Assembly (NCBI RefSeq): GCF_003846185.1
Contig: NZ_ML123034.1
Span: 5,279,555 to 5,343,554 of the forward strand
Length of the DNA stretch: 64,000 bases
Direction: 5' to 3'
DNA from: Streptomyces sp. ADI96-02
Lineage (GTDB): Bacteria > Actinomycetota > Actinomycetes > Streptomycetales > Streptomycetaceae
Part shown: piece by piece, positions 34,023 to 42,473 of the stretch
How the letters are laid out: each line of letters begins with the position of its first letter
Position numbering within the stretch: position 1 is the first letter of the stretch
The notes under the pieces: generated by a model
Database searches by the model: none
The model's input: the letters and a program-made list of their open reading frames with translations, nothing else
What the model was told of the DNA's origin: nothing
Translations under genes and position numbers: made by a program

Positions 34023-36611
34023 GTGCACGCTCAGGAGACCACGTTCAGCAAGCTGGTCCAAGGGGAGCAGCAGTTCCGGATTCCGCTCTACCAGCGTACC
34101 TACAGCTGGCAGCGCGACGAGCTGCAGCAGTTGTGGGACGACGTGCAGGAGCTGGTCGAGGACAGACAGGAAGGGCCGGCCGGCTCGGGCCACTTCCTCG
34201 GTTCGGTCGTGCTCGCGCCCGAGCGTGTCGCTGCGGGCGGGATGCGGCGTTGGCTCGTCGTCGATGGCCAGCAGCGGATGACCACCTTGATGCTCGCCTT
34301 CACCGCCCTGCGGGACCACCACCGGGACCGGGGTTCGGTGAAGAAGGCCGCCCGTATCAACGACCTCGTCCTCGTCAACGCGTATCAGGACGGCCACGAA
34401 AGCTACAGGCTGCTGCCGACACAGGCGGACCGTGAGGCGTACACGGCTTGCGTGGACAGCCTTCCGAAGGCCGGCGGAGCCGGGAACGTGGGCGCTGCCT
34501 ACCGCTTCTTCGTCGCGGCCCTGGCCGACGGAACGGAGAGCGGTGGTGAGGCGTGGGTGGACGCGGTCGAGTCCGTTCTCGGCGACTGCCTCTCGATCGT
34601 TGCGATCACTGCGGCCGAGGGTGACAACGTCTACCGCATCTTCGAGTCCATCAACAACACCGGAGTGGGGCTCAGTCAGAGCGACCTGCTGCGCAACTAC
34701 CTCTTCATGTGCTTGCCCACCAGAGGCGAGGACGTCTACCGCAAACGGTGGCTGCCCATGCAGGAGTTGCTCGGCCCCGTCCATCTGGAGCTGCTGGTGT
34801 GGCTGGACCTCGTCGTCGGAGGGAACAACAGGGCCCGGCAGAGCGAGATCTACCGGGACCAGAAGAAGCGACTGGAGCCGCTGAGCGGGGACGAGGCGGC
34901 GCTGGAAGCCGAGATCGCCGGGTTCTCCCTGCGTGCGGACCGCCTCATGCGGATCCTGGAGCCCGAGCGGGAGATCGACCCCGGGCTGCGCGCGGCACTG
35001 GAGCGCCTGTCGCGTTGGGGCGGGCAGACCCACTACCCGCTGGCCCTGCGCCTCCTCGACCTCGTGGACGACGGCAGGACCACGGCCGCGGAAGCGGCGG
35101 CCACCCTCGCGTTCGCGGAGAGCTATATGGTGCGGCGGCTCTTCGCGGGCCTGTCCACGACCGGCAGCAACCGGGTGTTCATGGAGCTCCCCAAAGAACT
35201 GGACAAGGACGGCTCCCCGGCCGAAGCGGTACGTCGATTCCTTTCGCGCCCCCGTACGGGCGCCCGCGTATGGCCGAGCGACGACGCGGTCCGCAATGCC
35301 ATCCGCACCCGGCCCTTCTACAAGACCGGACGAGGCAACCAGCGCTTCCAGATCCTGCGCCGACTGGAGGAGAGCTACGGATCGAGCGAGCCTGTCGACT
35401 ACGACAAGGCGCCGCTCACCGTCGAGCACGTGCTGCCCCAGAGCCCGGCCCAGCAGTGGTTCGACCTGCTGGCCGAAGAGGCAGAGGACGGCGAGAGCCC
35501 CCAGGAGATCCACAACCTGCTCGTGCACACCCTCGGAAACCTCACGCTCTCCGGTGAGAACGCACGGCTCTCCAACCACCCCTTCCACCGCAAGCAGGAG
35601 CTGCTCGACTCCAGTGCGCTGCGGATGAACCAGAAGATCGCCGCGCAGGAGCGCTGGGGCCGTACGGAGATCCTCGCCAGGGCTGAAGAACTGGCCGACC
35701 GGGCCGTGGGTCTGTGGCCCGGGCCTCTGGAAGGAGTCGCGCAGGCAGACGACGAGTGGGTCGGCTGGCGGGAGCTGAGGGACGTCTTGCGCGCTGTGCC
35801 GTCCGGCACCTGGACTTCGTACGGCGAGATCGCCGCACTGATCGGTACCAGCGCCATCGCCGTCGGCAACTACGTGGCAGCCAGGGCGGGCCTGCACTGC
35901 GCGTACCGCGTGCTGACCGCCGACGGCCGGATCGCGGGCGGATTCCGGTGGACCGACGACCGCTACTCCGGTGACCCCAGGCTCGTGCTGGAGGCCGAGG
36001 GGGTGGCCTTCGACGAGAACGGCCGAGCCTCGAAGGCCCACCGGCTGAGCAGCGCGGACCTGGCTGTACTGGTGGGCAGGGAGCTCCCGGAGGACGCTCC
36101 GCCGGGGTCGGCCGGATCGCAGATCGGCAGCGACGACGCCGGTACCCGCTTCGAGACGCTGCTGCGCGCGAACCAGAGACCCGAGGTCGTCGATGGCGTC
36201 CTGGCCGTACTCCGCTTCTGGGAGGAGCAGGGTGGTCATCAGGTTTACGGCAAGGCGGAGGAGACCAGTTGCTTCCCGACCGTGGAGGCGGGCGGGCCGG
36301 GCTCGCCGCGCCCCCTGTGGCCTATCGGTGTCTACCCGGTGAGCGGGACGGCCGAGGTCGTCTTCCAGTACCTCAAGCGTCGCCCGCCGTTCGACCACGA
36401 GCCTGTGCGCCGCGCCCTGTTGGAGCGGTTCAACGCCATCGACGGCATCGACCTCGCCGCGGCGAAGCTCGACCTGCGCCCCTCCTTTCCGCTTGAGGTG
36501 TTTGCCGGTCAGGGTGAGGAGATCCGCTCCGTACTGGAGTGGTTCATCCACGAGGTGGCCCTGGCTGAGGCTCGTCGGCCGATCGACGGCGACGGTTCGG
36601 CCGTGTTGTGA
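34023..36611 (+). CDS. GmrSD-like (DUF262-DUF1524) protein with alkyltransferase-like domain
   Basis: This 862-residue protein combines several domains. The N-terminal DUF262 ParB-like nuclease/NTPase domain has IPLYQRTYSW, VVDGQQRMTTL and FESINNTGVGLSQSDLLRNYL. The DUF1524 HNH-type nuclease is around residues 465-520 (TVEHVLPQS, HTLGNLTLSG). An alkyltransferase-like DNA-binding domain follows near residues 578-670 (VPSGTWTSYGEIAALIG), in which the active PCHR is changed to HCAYR. An unassigned C-terminal region of about 170 residues ends the protein. GmrSD enzymes restrict DNA with modified bases. The alkyltransferase-like module suggests recognition of altered guanine. The GTG at 34023 has GGAGAGG upstream. 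Confidence 0.82.
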   Translation: MHAQETTFSKLVQGEQQFRIPLYQRTYSWQRDELQQLWDDVQELVEDRQEGPAGSGHFLGSVVLAPERVAAGGMRRWLVVDGQQRMTTLMLAFTALRDHHRDRGSVKKAARINDLVLVNAYQDGHESYRLLPTQADREAYTACVDSLPKAGGAGNVGAAYRFFVAALADGTESGGEAWVDAVESVLGDCLSIVAITAAEGDNVYRIFESINNTGVGLSQSDLLRNYLFMCLPTRGEDVYRKRWLPMQELLGPVHLELLVWLDLVVGGNNRARQSEIYRDQKKRLEPLSGDEAALEAEIAGFSLRADRLMRILEPEREIDPGLRAALERLSRWGGQTHYPLALRLLDLVDDGRTTAAEAAATLAFAESYMVRRLFAGLSTTGSNRVFMELPKELDKDGSPAEAVRRFLSRPRTGARVWPSDDAVRNAIRTRPFYKTGRGNQRFQILRRLEESYGSSEPVDYDKAPLTVEHVLPQSPAQQWFDLLAEEAEDGESPQEIHNLLVHTLGNLTLSGENARLSNHPFHRKQELLDSSALRMNQKIAAQERWGRTEILARAEELADRAVGLWPGPLEGVAQADDEWVGWRELRDVLRAVPSGTWTSYGEIAALIGTSAIAVGNYVAARAGLHCAYRVLTADGRIAGGFRWTDDRYSGDPRLVLEAEGVAFDENGRASKAHRLSSADLAVLVGRELPEDAPPGSAGSQIGSDDAGTRFETLLRANQRPEVVDGVLAVLRFWEEQGGHQVYGKAEETSCFPTVEAGGPGSPRPLWPIGVYPVSGTAEVVFQYLKRRPPFDHEPVRRALLERFNAIDGIDLAAAKLDLRPSFPLEVFAGQGEEIRSVLEWFIHEVALAEARRPIDGDGSAVL

Positions 36612-36624
36612 CCGAATCAGAGGT

Positions 36625-36647
36625 CGGCCCGTCCCATGACCGGGCCG
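36625..36647 (+). terminator. Hairpin terminator after the GmrSD-like gene
   Basis: A 7-bp GC-only stem (36625-36631 with 36641-36647, 9-nt loop) lies 13 nt after the stop codon. Confidence 0.5.
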
Positions 36648-36831
36648 GATCCGACTCTCACCGGAGGATCATTGCTCGGCAGTCCGCCCGGCAGTGACCG
36701 GTGCGACGTCCGGCAAGGACCTGATCCGGTCCGGGACTACGAGGAGCCGGAGCCCGATGTCCGATCGCTCCGGACAACGGTAGTCGAATCCGGGTGCGAC
36801 GGCTTCGCTGATCAGGCCGTGGTCGCCGGCG

Positions 36832-37318
36832 GTGAGGTGGGACGGCAGCCACGCGCCCCTGCTCGTCTTCGGAGTGACGGGCCGAACCAGCATGTCCGTC
36901 CGGGAGTTCTCGGCCCTGAGACGTCCCGTCTACCTGGGCAGCGTCAGCAGCCGGGAGATCGAGTTCGACCTCCCGGCCCTGGACGCTCTCTGCTCGCGGG
37001 AGACGACGGTCCGCCCGTCGGAGGGTGCAGTCTCCCGCTCACACGTACCGGCTTCCCGGTGGCGTGGAGGTCACCGTGCTGGCCGGTGGGCGGCCCGTCG
37101 ACTTCTACGAGACGGACAGCATCAGCAACCTCCACTCCGACCTGGTCTACGCCGGCATGCTCACCGGCGCCTGCGCCGTGGCCGCCGGTACCGCTCCGCC
37201 CGGCCTCGATCCCGCCTGGGCCGACTCGGTCCGGTAGTAGTCCGGGCTGCTCCAGGACTACTACCGGCGCTACGGCCCTCCCGCCCCGCCTCCGCGGGAC
37301 GGTGCGGGCGAGCCCTGA
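36832..37318 (+). pseudogene. Decayed gene, possibly an S-adenosylhomocysteine-hydrolase-like NAD-binding protein
   Basis: Two coding-like pieces lie in different frames. The first (36832 to about 37020) reads LLVFGVTGRTSMSVREF and YLGSVSSREIEFDLPAL, like the NAD-binding strand-turn region of SAHH-type proteins. The second (about 37025-37236, +1 frame) reads GGVEVTVLAGGRPVDFYE and SISNLHSDLVYAGML. After two successive TAG stops at 37237 the same frame goes on with SGLLQDYYRRYGPP to a TGA at 37316-37318. A frameshift near 37020-37040 and the stops indicate a remnant without its N-terminal part. The family assignment is tentative. Confidence 0.45.
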
Positions 37319-37358
37319 GGCGGCCGGGGTTCCGCGGGGCGCTGTGCCGGTGCCGTGG

Positions 37359-38066
37359 TCAACGACGCTTCAGACGCAGCGTCCTGGTGTCCCGGGCATC
37401 GGACCGCCCGGTCACCTCCAGGACGTCGCACGTGATTCCCCGGGCCCGGAGGCGGGTCAGGAGGACGTCCAGGTGCGGATAGGGGATGCCCCCGGAGTCG
37501 TTGAGCGGGTGCAGTCGTACCTCGTGTGCCACCCGCAGCAGTTCCTCCGCGGCGCGCACGTGGAAGGCCAGGTCGAAGTGGTCCGGGTAGGTGAAGAGCA
37601 GGAAACCGCTCAGCGCCAGCCTGAACGTGCCGTCCGTGAACGGCAGCCGAGGCAGCGCGGCCGGTAGGTAGCAGCCCTTTCCGAGCGCGCGGTCGGCAGC
37701 GTAGTCCGAGAGGAATCCGGCGGCGGTGGCCTGCCAGGCGGGAGCGTGCGTCCACGATCCCCGGGAGTCCAGGGGGAAGCGGTCCGGCTGGGCGGAGGTC
37801 CAGGCGGCGACGCGTTCCAGCTCTGCCGCGACGCGGACCGTCATGTCCGCCGCCGGGAGCACGTAGCAGGGGTCGACGCTTATGACCTGCCCGCCGCGTT
37901 CCCGCACGGTGGCGCCGAAATCACTGGCGCCACCCGGGCAGTCGAGCAGCGGCCCTGCGGTGAGGTCGTGCCCGGTCAGGGCGAACTGCGCCTGGTAGTC
38001 GGCGAACGGGCGGGCACTGACGAGAATGCCGCCGATGGTGTGGACCACGGGTCCGAGTGAGGTCAC
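37359..38066 (-). CDS. SAM-methyltransferase-like protein, function unknown
   Basis: This 235-residue protein has a methyltransferase-like Rossmann core: LLDCPGGASDFGATVRERG (loop I with an acidic residue and Gly pair), VISVDPCYVL, then LPFTDGTFRLALSGFLLFTYPDHFDLAFH resembling the post-I strands. The C-terminal half predicts a beta-sheet finish (DVLEVTGRSD). GTG 38066 has GGAAAGG about 9 nt upstream. It is the third gene of the minus-strand group with the polyprenyl synthetase and isopentenyl phosphate kinase, after a gap of 139 bp. Whether it methylates a prenyl compound is unknown. Confidence 0.65.
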   Translation of the reverse strand: MTSLGPVVHTIGGILVSARPFADYQAQFALTGHDLTAGPLLDCPGGASDFGATVRERGGQVISVDPCYVLPAADMTVRVAAELERVAAWTSAQPDRFPLDSRGSWTHAPAWQATAAGFLSDYAADRALGKGCYLPAALPRLPFTDGTFRLALSGFLLFTYPDHFDLAFHVRAAEELLRVAHEVRLHPLNDSGGIPYPHLDVLLTRLRARGITCDVLEVTGRSDARDTRTLRLKRR

Positions 38067-38205
38067 TGCCAGGGCCTTTCCGCTCCGATGGCTGTACGCC
38101 GGGCGCAACCCCGGTGAGGGCGCGGCGGGGCCGCCCCCGGTGCGGCCGGCCAACGGACCGTACGGGGTCGGGGCACGCCACCTACGCCGAGTGCCGGGAC
38201 CCACG

Positions 38206-39003
38206 TCAACCGGACCGGATGCGCGTACCCGAGAGAGGGTTCCCGTGCAGACTCGTGGTCAGGTTGCCGGGGATGCGGCCGTCCACGATGAACGCCGGGA
38301 CTCCGGTGCGGGCGGCCCGCCCGCACTCGCGCACCTTGACGTACATGCCGCCGGAGACATCCTGCCGGTCCGGGGGGATCGCTTCGGCCAGGGACGGATC
38401 GTCGGCGTTGAGCTCGCGGTGGATCCGGTCCGGGCGTCCGTGATCGAGAAGGACCCCGTTCGTGTTCGTGGCCATGATCAGTCCGGCGGCGCGCAGGGCG
38501 ATGGCGAGGTCGGTGGCGAGGGTGTCGCTGGAGTAGACGGCGAAGCCGTCACGCCCCCAGGCCAGGTTGCCGCCGAGGACCGGAGTGATGCCGTGCTCCA
38601 GGAGCAGGCGGACCGGATCGGTGTCCAGGAGCCGGATCTCTCCGTCGGCGTAGGCGCACAACCCCGCGAGCGGTACCCGCACCGCACACAGACCGCCCTT
38701 TCGCAGCGCTTCCAGGACCGCCAGTTCCAGCCTGGCCAGGAGGGCCGACACCTCGGCGAAGACACCCTGCCGGCCCGCGCTGATGACGCCGCCGAGATAG
38801 TGGTGCCGACGGGCAGCGGGCTTGCCGAAGCTGCCCGTGCCGTGCACGAGGACGGTGGGCAGGCCGGTTGCGCCGATCTCCCCCGCCAGAGCGGCCAGCC
38901 GCGCCTCGCCGACCTGAGGGGGCCCGCCGGGGGCGGTGGTGATGAGGCCGCCGCCCAGCTTGACGATGCGGCAGGCGGTGGCGGGGAGTCGCCCGGAGGT
39001 CAT
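38206..39003 (-). CDS. Isopentenyl phosphate kinase-like amino-acid-kinase-fold protein
   Basis: This 265-residue protein phosphorylates, by homology, isopentenyl or dimethylallyl monophosphate to the diphosphate. It shows IVKLGGGLIT at residue 13, LVHGTGSFGK with the family His preceding GTGSFG, HHYLGG with the substrate His expected for isopentenyl phosphate kinases, GGNLAWG, and YSSDTLATDLA. The C-terminal VSGGMYVKV stands where kinases of this fold have the conserved Gly-Gly-Met-x-x-Lys. It overlaps the polyprenyl synthetase gene by ATGA, so the two are coupled and probably act in one prenyl pathway that recycles monophosphates or free prenols. Confidence 0.82.
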   Translation of the reverse strand: MTSGRLPATACRIVKLGGGLITTAPGGPPQVGEARLAALAGEIGATGLPTVLVHGTGSFGKPAARRHHYLGGVISAGRQGVFAEVSALLARLELAVLEALRKGGLCAVRVPLAGLCAYADGEIRLLDTDPVRLLLEHGITPVLGGNLAWGRDGFAVYSSDTLATDLAIALRAAGLIMATNTNGVLLDHGRPDRIHRELNADDPSLAEAIPPDRQDVSGGMYVKVRECGRAARTGVPAFIVDGRIPGNLTTSLHGNPLSGTRIRSG

Positions 39004-40049
39004 GGGAGCCGGCCCCCGCCTCCCGCCGGAACGCCCAGTCGTCCCGCCCGGGGCGCCTGCCCGCCATCGAGACGGGACGCGATGTAGCCCTGGAGCGCGT
39101 CGCGCGAGACGGGGTCGGGGATGGCCGCCGGGAGTACGCGATCGACCTCGGCGCTGTACCCCTCGATCAGTTCGGCCAGTTGCTGCCGCGCGCCGGAGGC
39201 CGCGAGGAGTTCGACGAGCTGTTGCGCGCCGCCCTCGTCCCGGGAACAGGCGTCCAGCAGGCTCAGCAGCCGCGCGCCCTCACGTCGGCCGAGCCGTTCG
39301 AGTGCGGCCGTGATCAGAGGGGTCTTCTTCCGCTGACGCAGGTCGGACAGGGTGAACTTGCCGTGGTGGTCGGGGCTGCCCCAGATCTCGTCCAGGAAGC
39401 CGTTCAGGGAGAACGCCATGCCCGCGTTCACGCCCAGGTCAGCGGCGGCGCTGAGGCGGGCGGGGTCGTCGCTCACCGCGAGGGTGCCCAGCAGCAGGAA
39501 CAGTTCGGTGCAGGTCGCGTCCTTGCGGCGGCAGGTCTCCAGCGAGACGGCCAGGGTGATGTCGTCCCGGTCCTCGTGCGCGATGTCCGAGGTCTGCCCG
39601 GCCGACATGCGCCGGGCGCAACGGGCCGCCGCCGTGACTCCCTTCGCCGCCCAGGGAGTCTCCGCGATCAGCTCGAAGGCCAGCGCCTCCATCGCGGCGC
39701 CGAGTTCAATGGCCGCCGACTTGCCGTACACCGTCCAGCACGTCGGCCTGAATCGCCGCACGCGGTCGTTGTCGATGATGTCGTCGTGGATGAGGAACCC
39801 GTGCAGGAGAACGGTCGCGGAGACCGCCGCCACCGTCACCCGGTCCCAGTCCCGTTCCGGATCACTGCCCGCACAGAGGTAGGTGAGGATCGCCCCCTTG
39901 TGCCGGGAAGCGGGAACCCCGGACGGATCGTCCCATCCGAAATGATGACGGGCCATCTCGCGCAGCGGATCCTCCAGGCGGTCGACGGCCGCGCGCAGGG
40001 GAAGGTCCAGACGGTGGTGCACCGCCTCGGTCAGCTCCCGCTCAGTCAT
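39000..40049 (-). CDS. Polyprenyl synthetase family protein, degenerate second Asp motif
   Basis: This 349-residue all-alpha prenyltransferase fold protein has an intact first aspartate-rich motif and the following arginines (HDDIIDNDRVRRFRP near residue 95) and the Lys region (DLRQRKKTPLI). The second aspartate-rich motif, usually FQxxDDxLD, reads FSLNGFLDEIW, so two of the metal-binding Asp are lost. It may be an altered-function homologue, for example one binding a non-standard prenyl donor, or a subunit that needs a partner. GAGGAG sits 7 nt before the ATG at 40049. It heads the operon with the isopentenyl phosphate kinase. Confidence 0.83.
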   Translation of the reverse strand: MTERELTEAVHHRLDLPLRAAVDRLEDPLREMARHHFGWDDPSGVPASRHKGAILTYLCAGSDPERDWDRVTVAAVSATVLLHGFLIHDDIIDNDRVRRFRPTCWTVYGKSAAIELGAAMEALAFELIAETPWAAKGVTAAARCARRMSAGQTSDIAHEDRDDITLAVSLETCRRKDATCTELFLLLGTLAVSDDPARLSAAADLGVNAGMAFSLNGFLDEIWGSPDHHGKFTLSDLRQRKKTPLITAALERLGRREGARLLSLLDACSRDEGGAQQLVELLAASGARQQLAELIEGYSAEVDRVLPAAIPDPVSRDALQGYIASRLDGGQAPRAGRLGVPAGGGGRLP

Positions 40050-40482
40050 GCGGTGACTCCTCGTGCCCATCCGGTACGCGCCGACCTGATCGAATGCCGC
40101 TTCCGTCCCTTGCTGTGCCGTGAGCCGTGTCGTGTGCCCTGACGTGCGGCGCCACGGGATCGAACCGTACGGTGGGGAACCGCAACGTGCCTTCCGTGTA
40201 AAGGCGTTGATCGTCTGCGTGAGCGTAATGACGGGCTCTTCCGGGAACAAGGCAAGAGAATCGGCCTTGGCGCGATGTGACGGTTCCTTCGGTGCGTTCG
40301 GCCTGGCCCGGGGATACACACCCGGCGCGGAGAAGCCCCGTCGCATGTGCGGTGACGGCCCGTCGGGACCGGGGACAGAAAATGCCCGCCGGCTCCACCC
40401 GCGTGTCCCGCCCGCCGCGCACCGGCTTCCTGCCACCCTGCACGGGAGACCCCTCCCCCTCCCGTCGAACGAGGTTGCTCCC
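40050..40482. other. Intergenic region, 433 bp
   Basis: The region lies between divergent genes (polyprenyl synthetase and a small secreted protein) and should hold their promoters. A less GC-rich patch lies near 40195-40250. I found no convincing -35/-10 pair, RNA gene or SARP heptamer pair. Confidence 0.5.
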
Positions 40483-40785
40483 ATGCGCATGCGCCTACTC
40501 ATCGCCTCCGCCGCGCTCGTGGCAGGCAGCGGAATCGTGTCCGCCACCGGCACGGCCGCGGCGGACGACGCCACGGCCACGGCGAGCGCCGACGCCGTCT
40601 CCCACGGCGTACCCGCCGTGGCGATCTCCACAGCTGTCGCCACCAGCCTCGACTACCCCCGTGTCGACGTCGGCATGGATATGGCCATGGATATGGACAT
40701 GGGCATGGGAGGTACCGCTGACTCCGGCATGACGCCGACGGGGCCTGCCGCCTCAGATCCGCAGGAAGCCCCTGAGGCGGTGTGA
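40483..40785 (+). CDS. Small secreted Met/Asp-rich protein
   Basis: This 100-residue protein has a Sec signal peptide (MRMRLLIASAALVAGSGIVSATGTAAA, cleavage after an AxA motif near residue 27). The mature part is mostly Ala/Thr/Ser/Val and contains GMDMAMDMDMGMGG, an alternating Met-Asp run of the kind that can bind copper or other metals. GAGG lies upstream of the ATG. Its start after the signal (ADDATATASA) resembles the next gene. The function is unknown. Confidence 0.65.
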   Translation: MRMRLLIASAALVAGSGIVSATGTAAADDATATASADAVSHGVPAVAISTAVATSLDYPRVDVGMDMAMDMDMGMGGTADSGMTPTGPAASDPQEAPEAV

Positions 40786-40962
40786 CGGCGGGGCCCGCCC
40801 GCAGTGGACGCTGTCGAGGCGGAACCCGCGGGGCGTACCCGTATCCGGTGGCCCTCGGATCACTCGTTCGCTGGCGGTGTCGCTCAGTGCAGCGGGTCCG
40901 TCTCCTTTCAGACTGGCCGAAGTCGGGTCCATGAGGGATTCGCTCAGCGAAAGGACGCATTC

Positions 40963-41379
40963 GTGCGCGCACGCCTTCTCCTGTCCACGGCCGTTCTCGC
41001 CGTCGCCGCTCTGGCCGGGACAGCGACCACCGCGGTCGCCGACGACGGCCCGATCGGCAGCGCCACCGCGACGGCCAACTCGATCAACGGCCCCGCCATC
41101 GCCAACGCCACCGTCAACGCCGTCGAGGACAACGACGACGACAGCGTCGGCAGCAGCAGCGACCGTGCCACCTACAACTGCGGCGACCCGATCACCGAGA
41201 ACCTCCCCCGGGTCAACGCCGAACGCTGCTCCCCCTCCAACGGGGCGCCCGGCAACGGCACCGTCAACAACCTGCGCATCGAAGGACTCAACGGCGGCTA
41301 CAACTGCGCCAGCGCCTCCGTCACCCCCCGCACCGACGGCCTTGTCAGGGTCCACGCCAACGGCTGCATCCCGGCATAG
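40963..41379 (+). CDS. Small secreted protein with four Cys
   Basis: This 138-residue protein has a clear signal peptide (RARLLLSTAVLAVAALAGTATTAVA, then ADDGPIGSATA) and a mature domain of about 110 residues with Cys at NCGD, RCSP, NCAS and GCIP, which could make two disulfides. GTG 40963 has AAAGGA 7 nt upstream. It shares the leader style and an ADD-start mature part with the upstream protein, hinting at a common origin. The function is unknown. Confidence 0.65.
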   Translation: MRARLLLSTAVLAVAALAGTATTAVADDGPIGSATATANSINGPAIANATVNAVEDNDDDSVGSSSDRATYNCGDPITENLPRVNAERCSPSNGAPGNGTVNNLRIEGLNGGYNCASASVTPRTDGLVRVHANGCIPA

Positions 41380-41807
41380 CGACCAGCCTGTGTTGAGCCC
41401 CGGACACCGGGCGTGTCCGGGGCGGCGGCGCGTCTGGTGACCGAGGCCGAGGCTGAGGCGACGCCCGCGCACGACACCGGGGCGCACTGCTCGCGCTGTA
41501 CGTCGCCGAGAGCGGCGCGGGCCGCCATGAGGACTGTCGGCTCACCGGCAGCCACTTCTTCGTCGTCACGGAGAGAGCGGGGCCCTCGCCTCGACGGCCC
41601 CCGTCGCTTTGTCCCCCTGCGCCACGCTGCTCCCGTAACGTTCCGTGGTCGGGCGGTGAACGGGCACGTGGGAGGCCGATACGGGCCCCACCTCCAGGCC
41701 CCGCCGACTCGGCCCGTGTGACATCCTGTTGACTTCCCGATCCGCGTACCGCCGACGGCGGGAAAGCCGTGAGGCGCACAAGCATTCGTACGGAGCGAGA
41801 AGTTCAG
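41380..41807. other. Intergenic region, 428 bp, upstream of the T7SS operon
   Basis: There is no supported gene. A TTGACT hexamer lies at 41729-41734 but no good -10 follows at 16-18 nt. The promoter of the plus-strand T7SS genes (41808-48335) probably lies here. Confidence 0.45.
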
Positions 41808-42473
41808 GTGCACACACGGCCCGAAGAGCGGCAAGAGGGCGGGCAGCAGGTCCCGTTCACCCCTGCCGAGCCCTTTCCCGTCCCCGAGGCCGTGAAGGAC
41901 GCGGCCCGCCTCGCGCCGGGCCACTGGGTCGGGATCGCCGACCCGGAATGGACCGAGGAGCGGACGCCGCCCCCGTGGGCGGTGCTGGGTGAGTGGCGTT
42001 CGGACGAGGACGGGGGCGTGGGGGAGTACCGCGCCAACCCGGATTACCGGCCCTCGGCGCGCGCTCTCGGCTGGCCGGAGCCCACCGACCCGGTGGACGC
42101 GGCCGCCCAGCGGGCCGCCACGGGATACGGCTCGGTGGACGCCGCGCTCGCCGCGCTCGCGGAGGCGGACGTCGGCTTCGTACGCGGGCCGGACGGGCGA
42201 CCGCTCGTCGCCGTAGGGCGCGACGGGGCCCCGGTGGCCCTGTTGTTCACCTCGCCCCCACACGCGTTCATGTCCCCGGCACTCGACCATGGCACCCTGC
42301 CCGTCAGGGAACTGGCCCGTTTCCTCGGCGAGCCCGGCACCCAGCTGTTGGTCAACGCCGGTGCCGCCGCACCGCTGTTCGTCCCGGTCGAGAGCCTTCC
42401 CGGCCCCGGGGACGCGACGGGCGGCACCGGCTCGACCGAACCCTGGCCCCACACCACAGGGAGAACCCCATGA
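41808..42473 (+). CDS. Type VII secretion system-associated protein
   Basis: This 221-residue cytosolic protein resembles the family of Streptomyces T7SS-associated proteins: PGHWVGIADPEW near the N-terminus, then a C-terminal SseB-like fold (VGFVRGPDGRPLVAVGRDG, VRELARFLGEPGTQLLVN). Its role in secretion is unknown. GTG 41808 follows a GGAG-CGAGAAG stretch; an in-frame GTG at 41769 would add 13 residues. It overlaps the ricin-lectin gene by ATGA and so opens the T7SS operon. Confidence 0.75.
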   Translation: MHTRPEERQEGGQQVPFTPAEPFPVPEAVKDAARLAPGHWVGIADPEWTEERTPPPWAVLGEWRSDEDGGVGEYRANPDYRPSARALGWPEPTDPVDAAAQRAATGYGSVDAALAALAEADVGFVRGPDGRPLVAVGRDGAPVALLFTSPPHAFMSPALDHGTLPVRELARFLGEPGTQLLVNAGAAAPLFVPVESLPGPGDATGGTGSTEPWPHTTGRTP

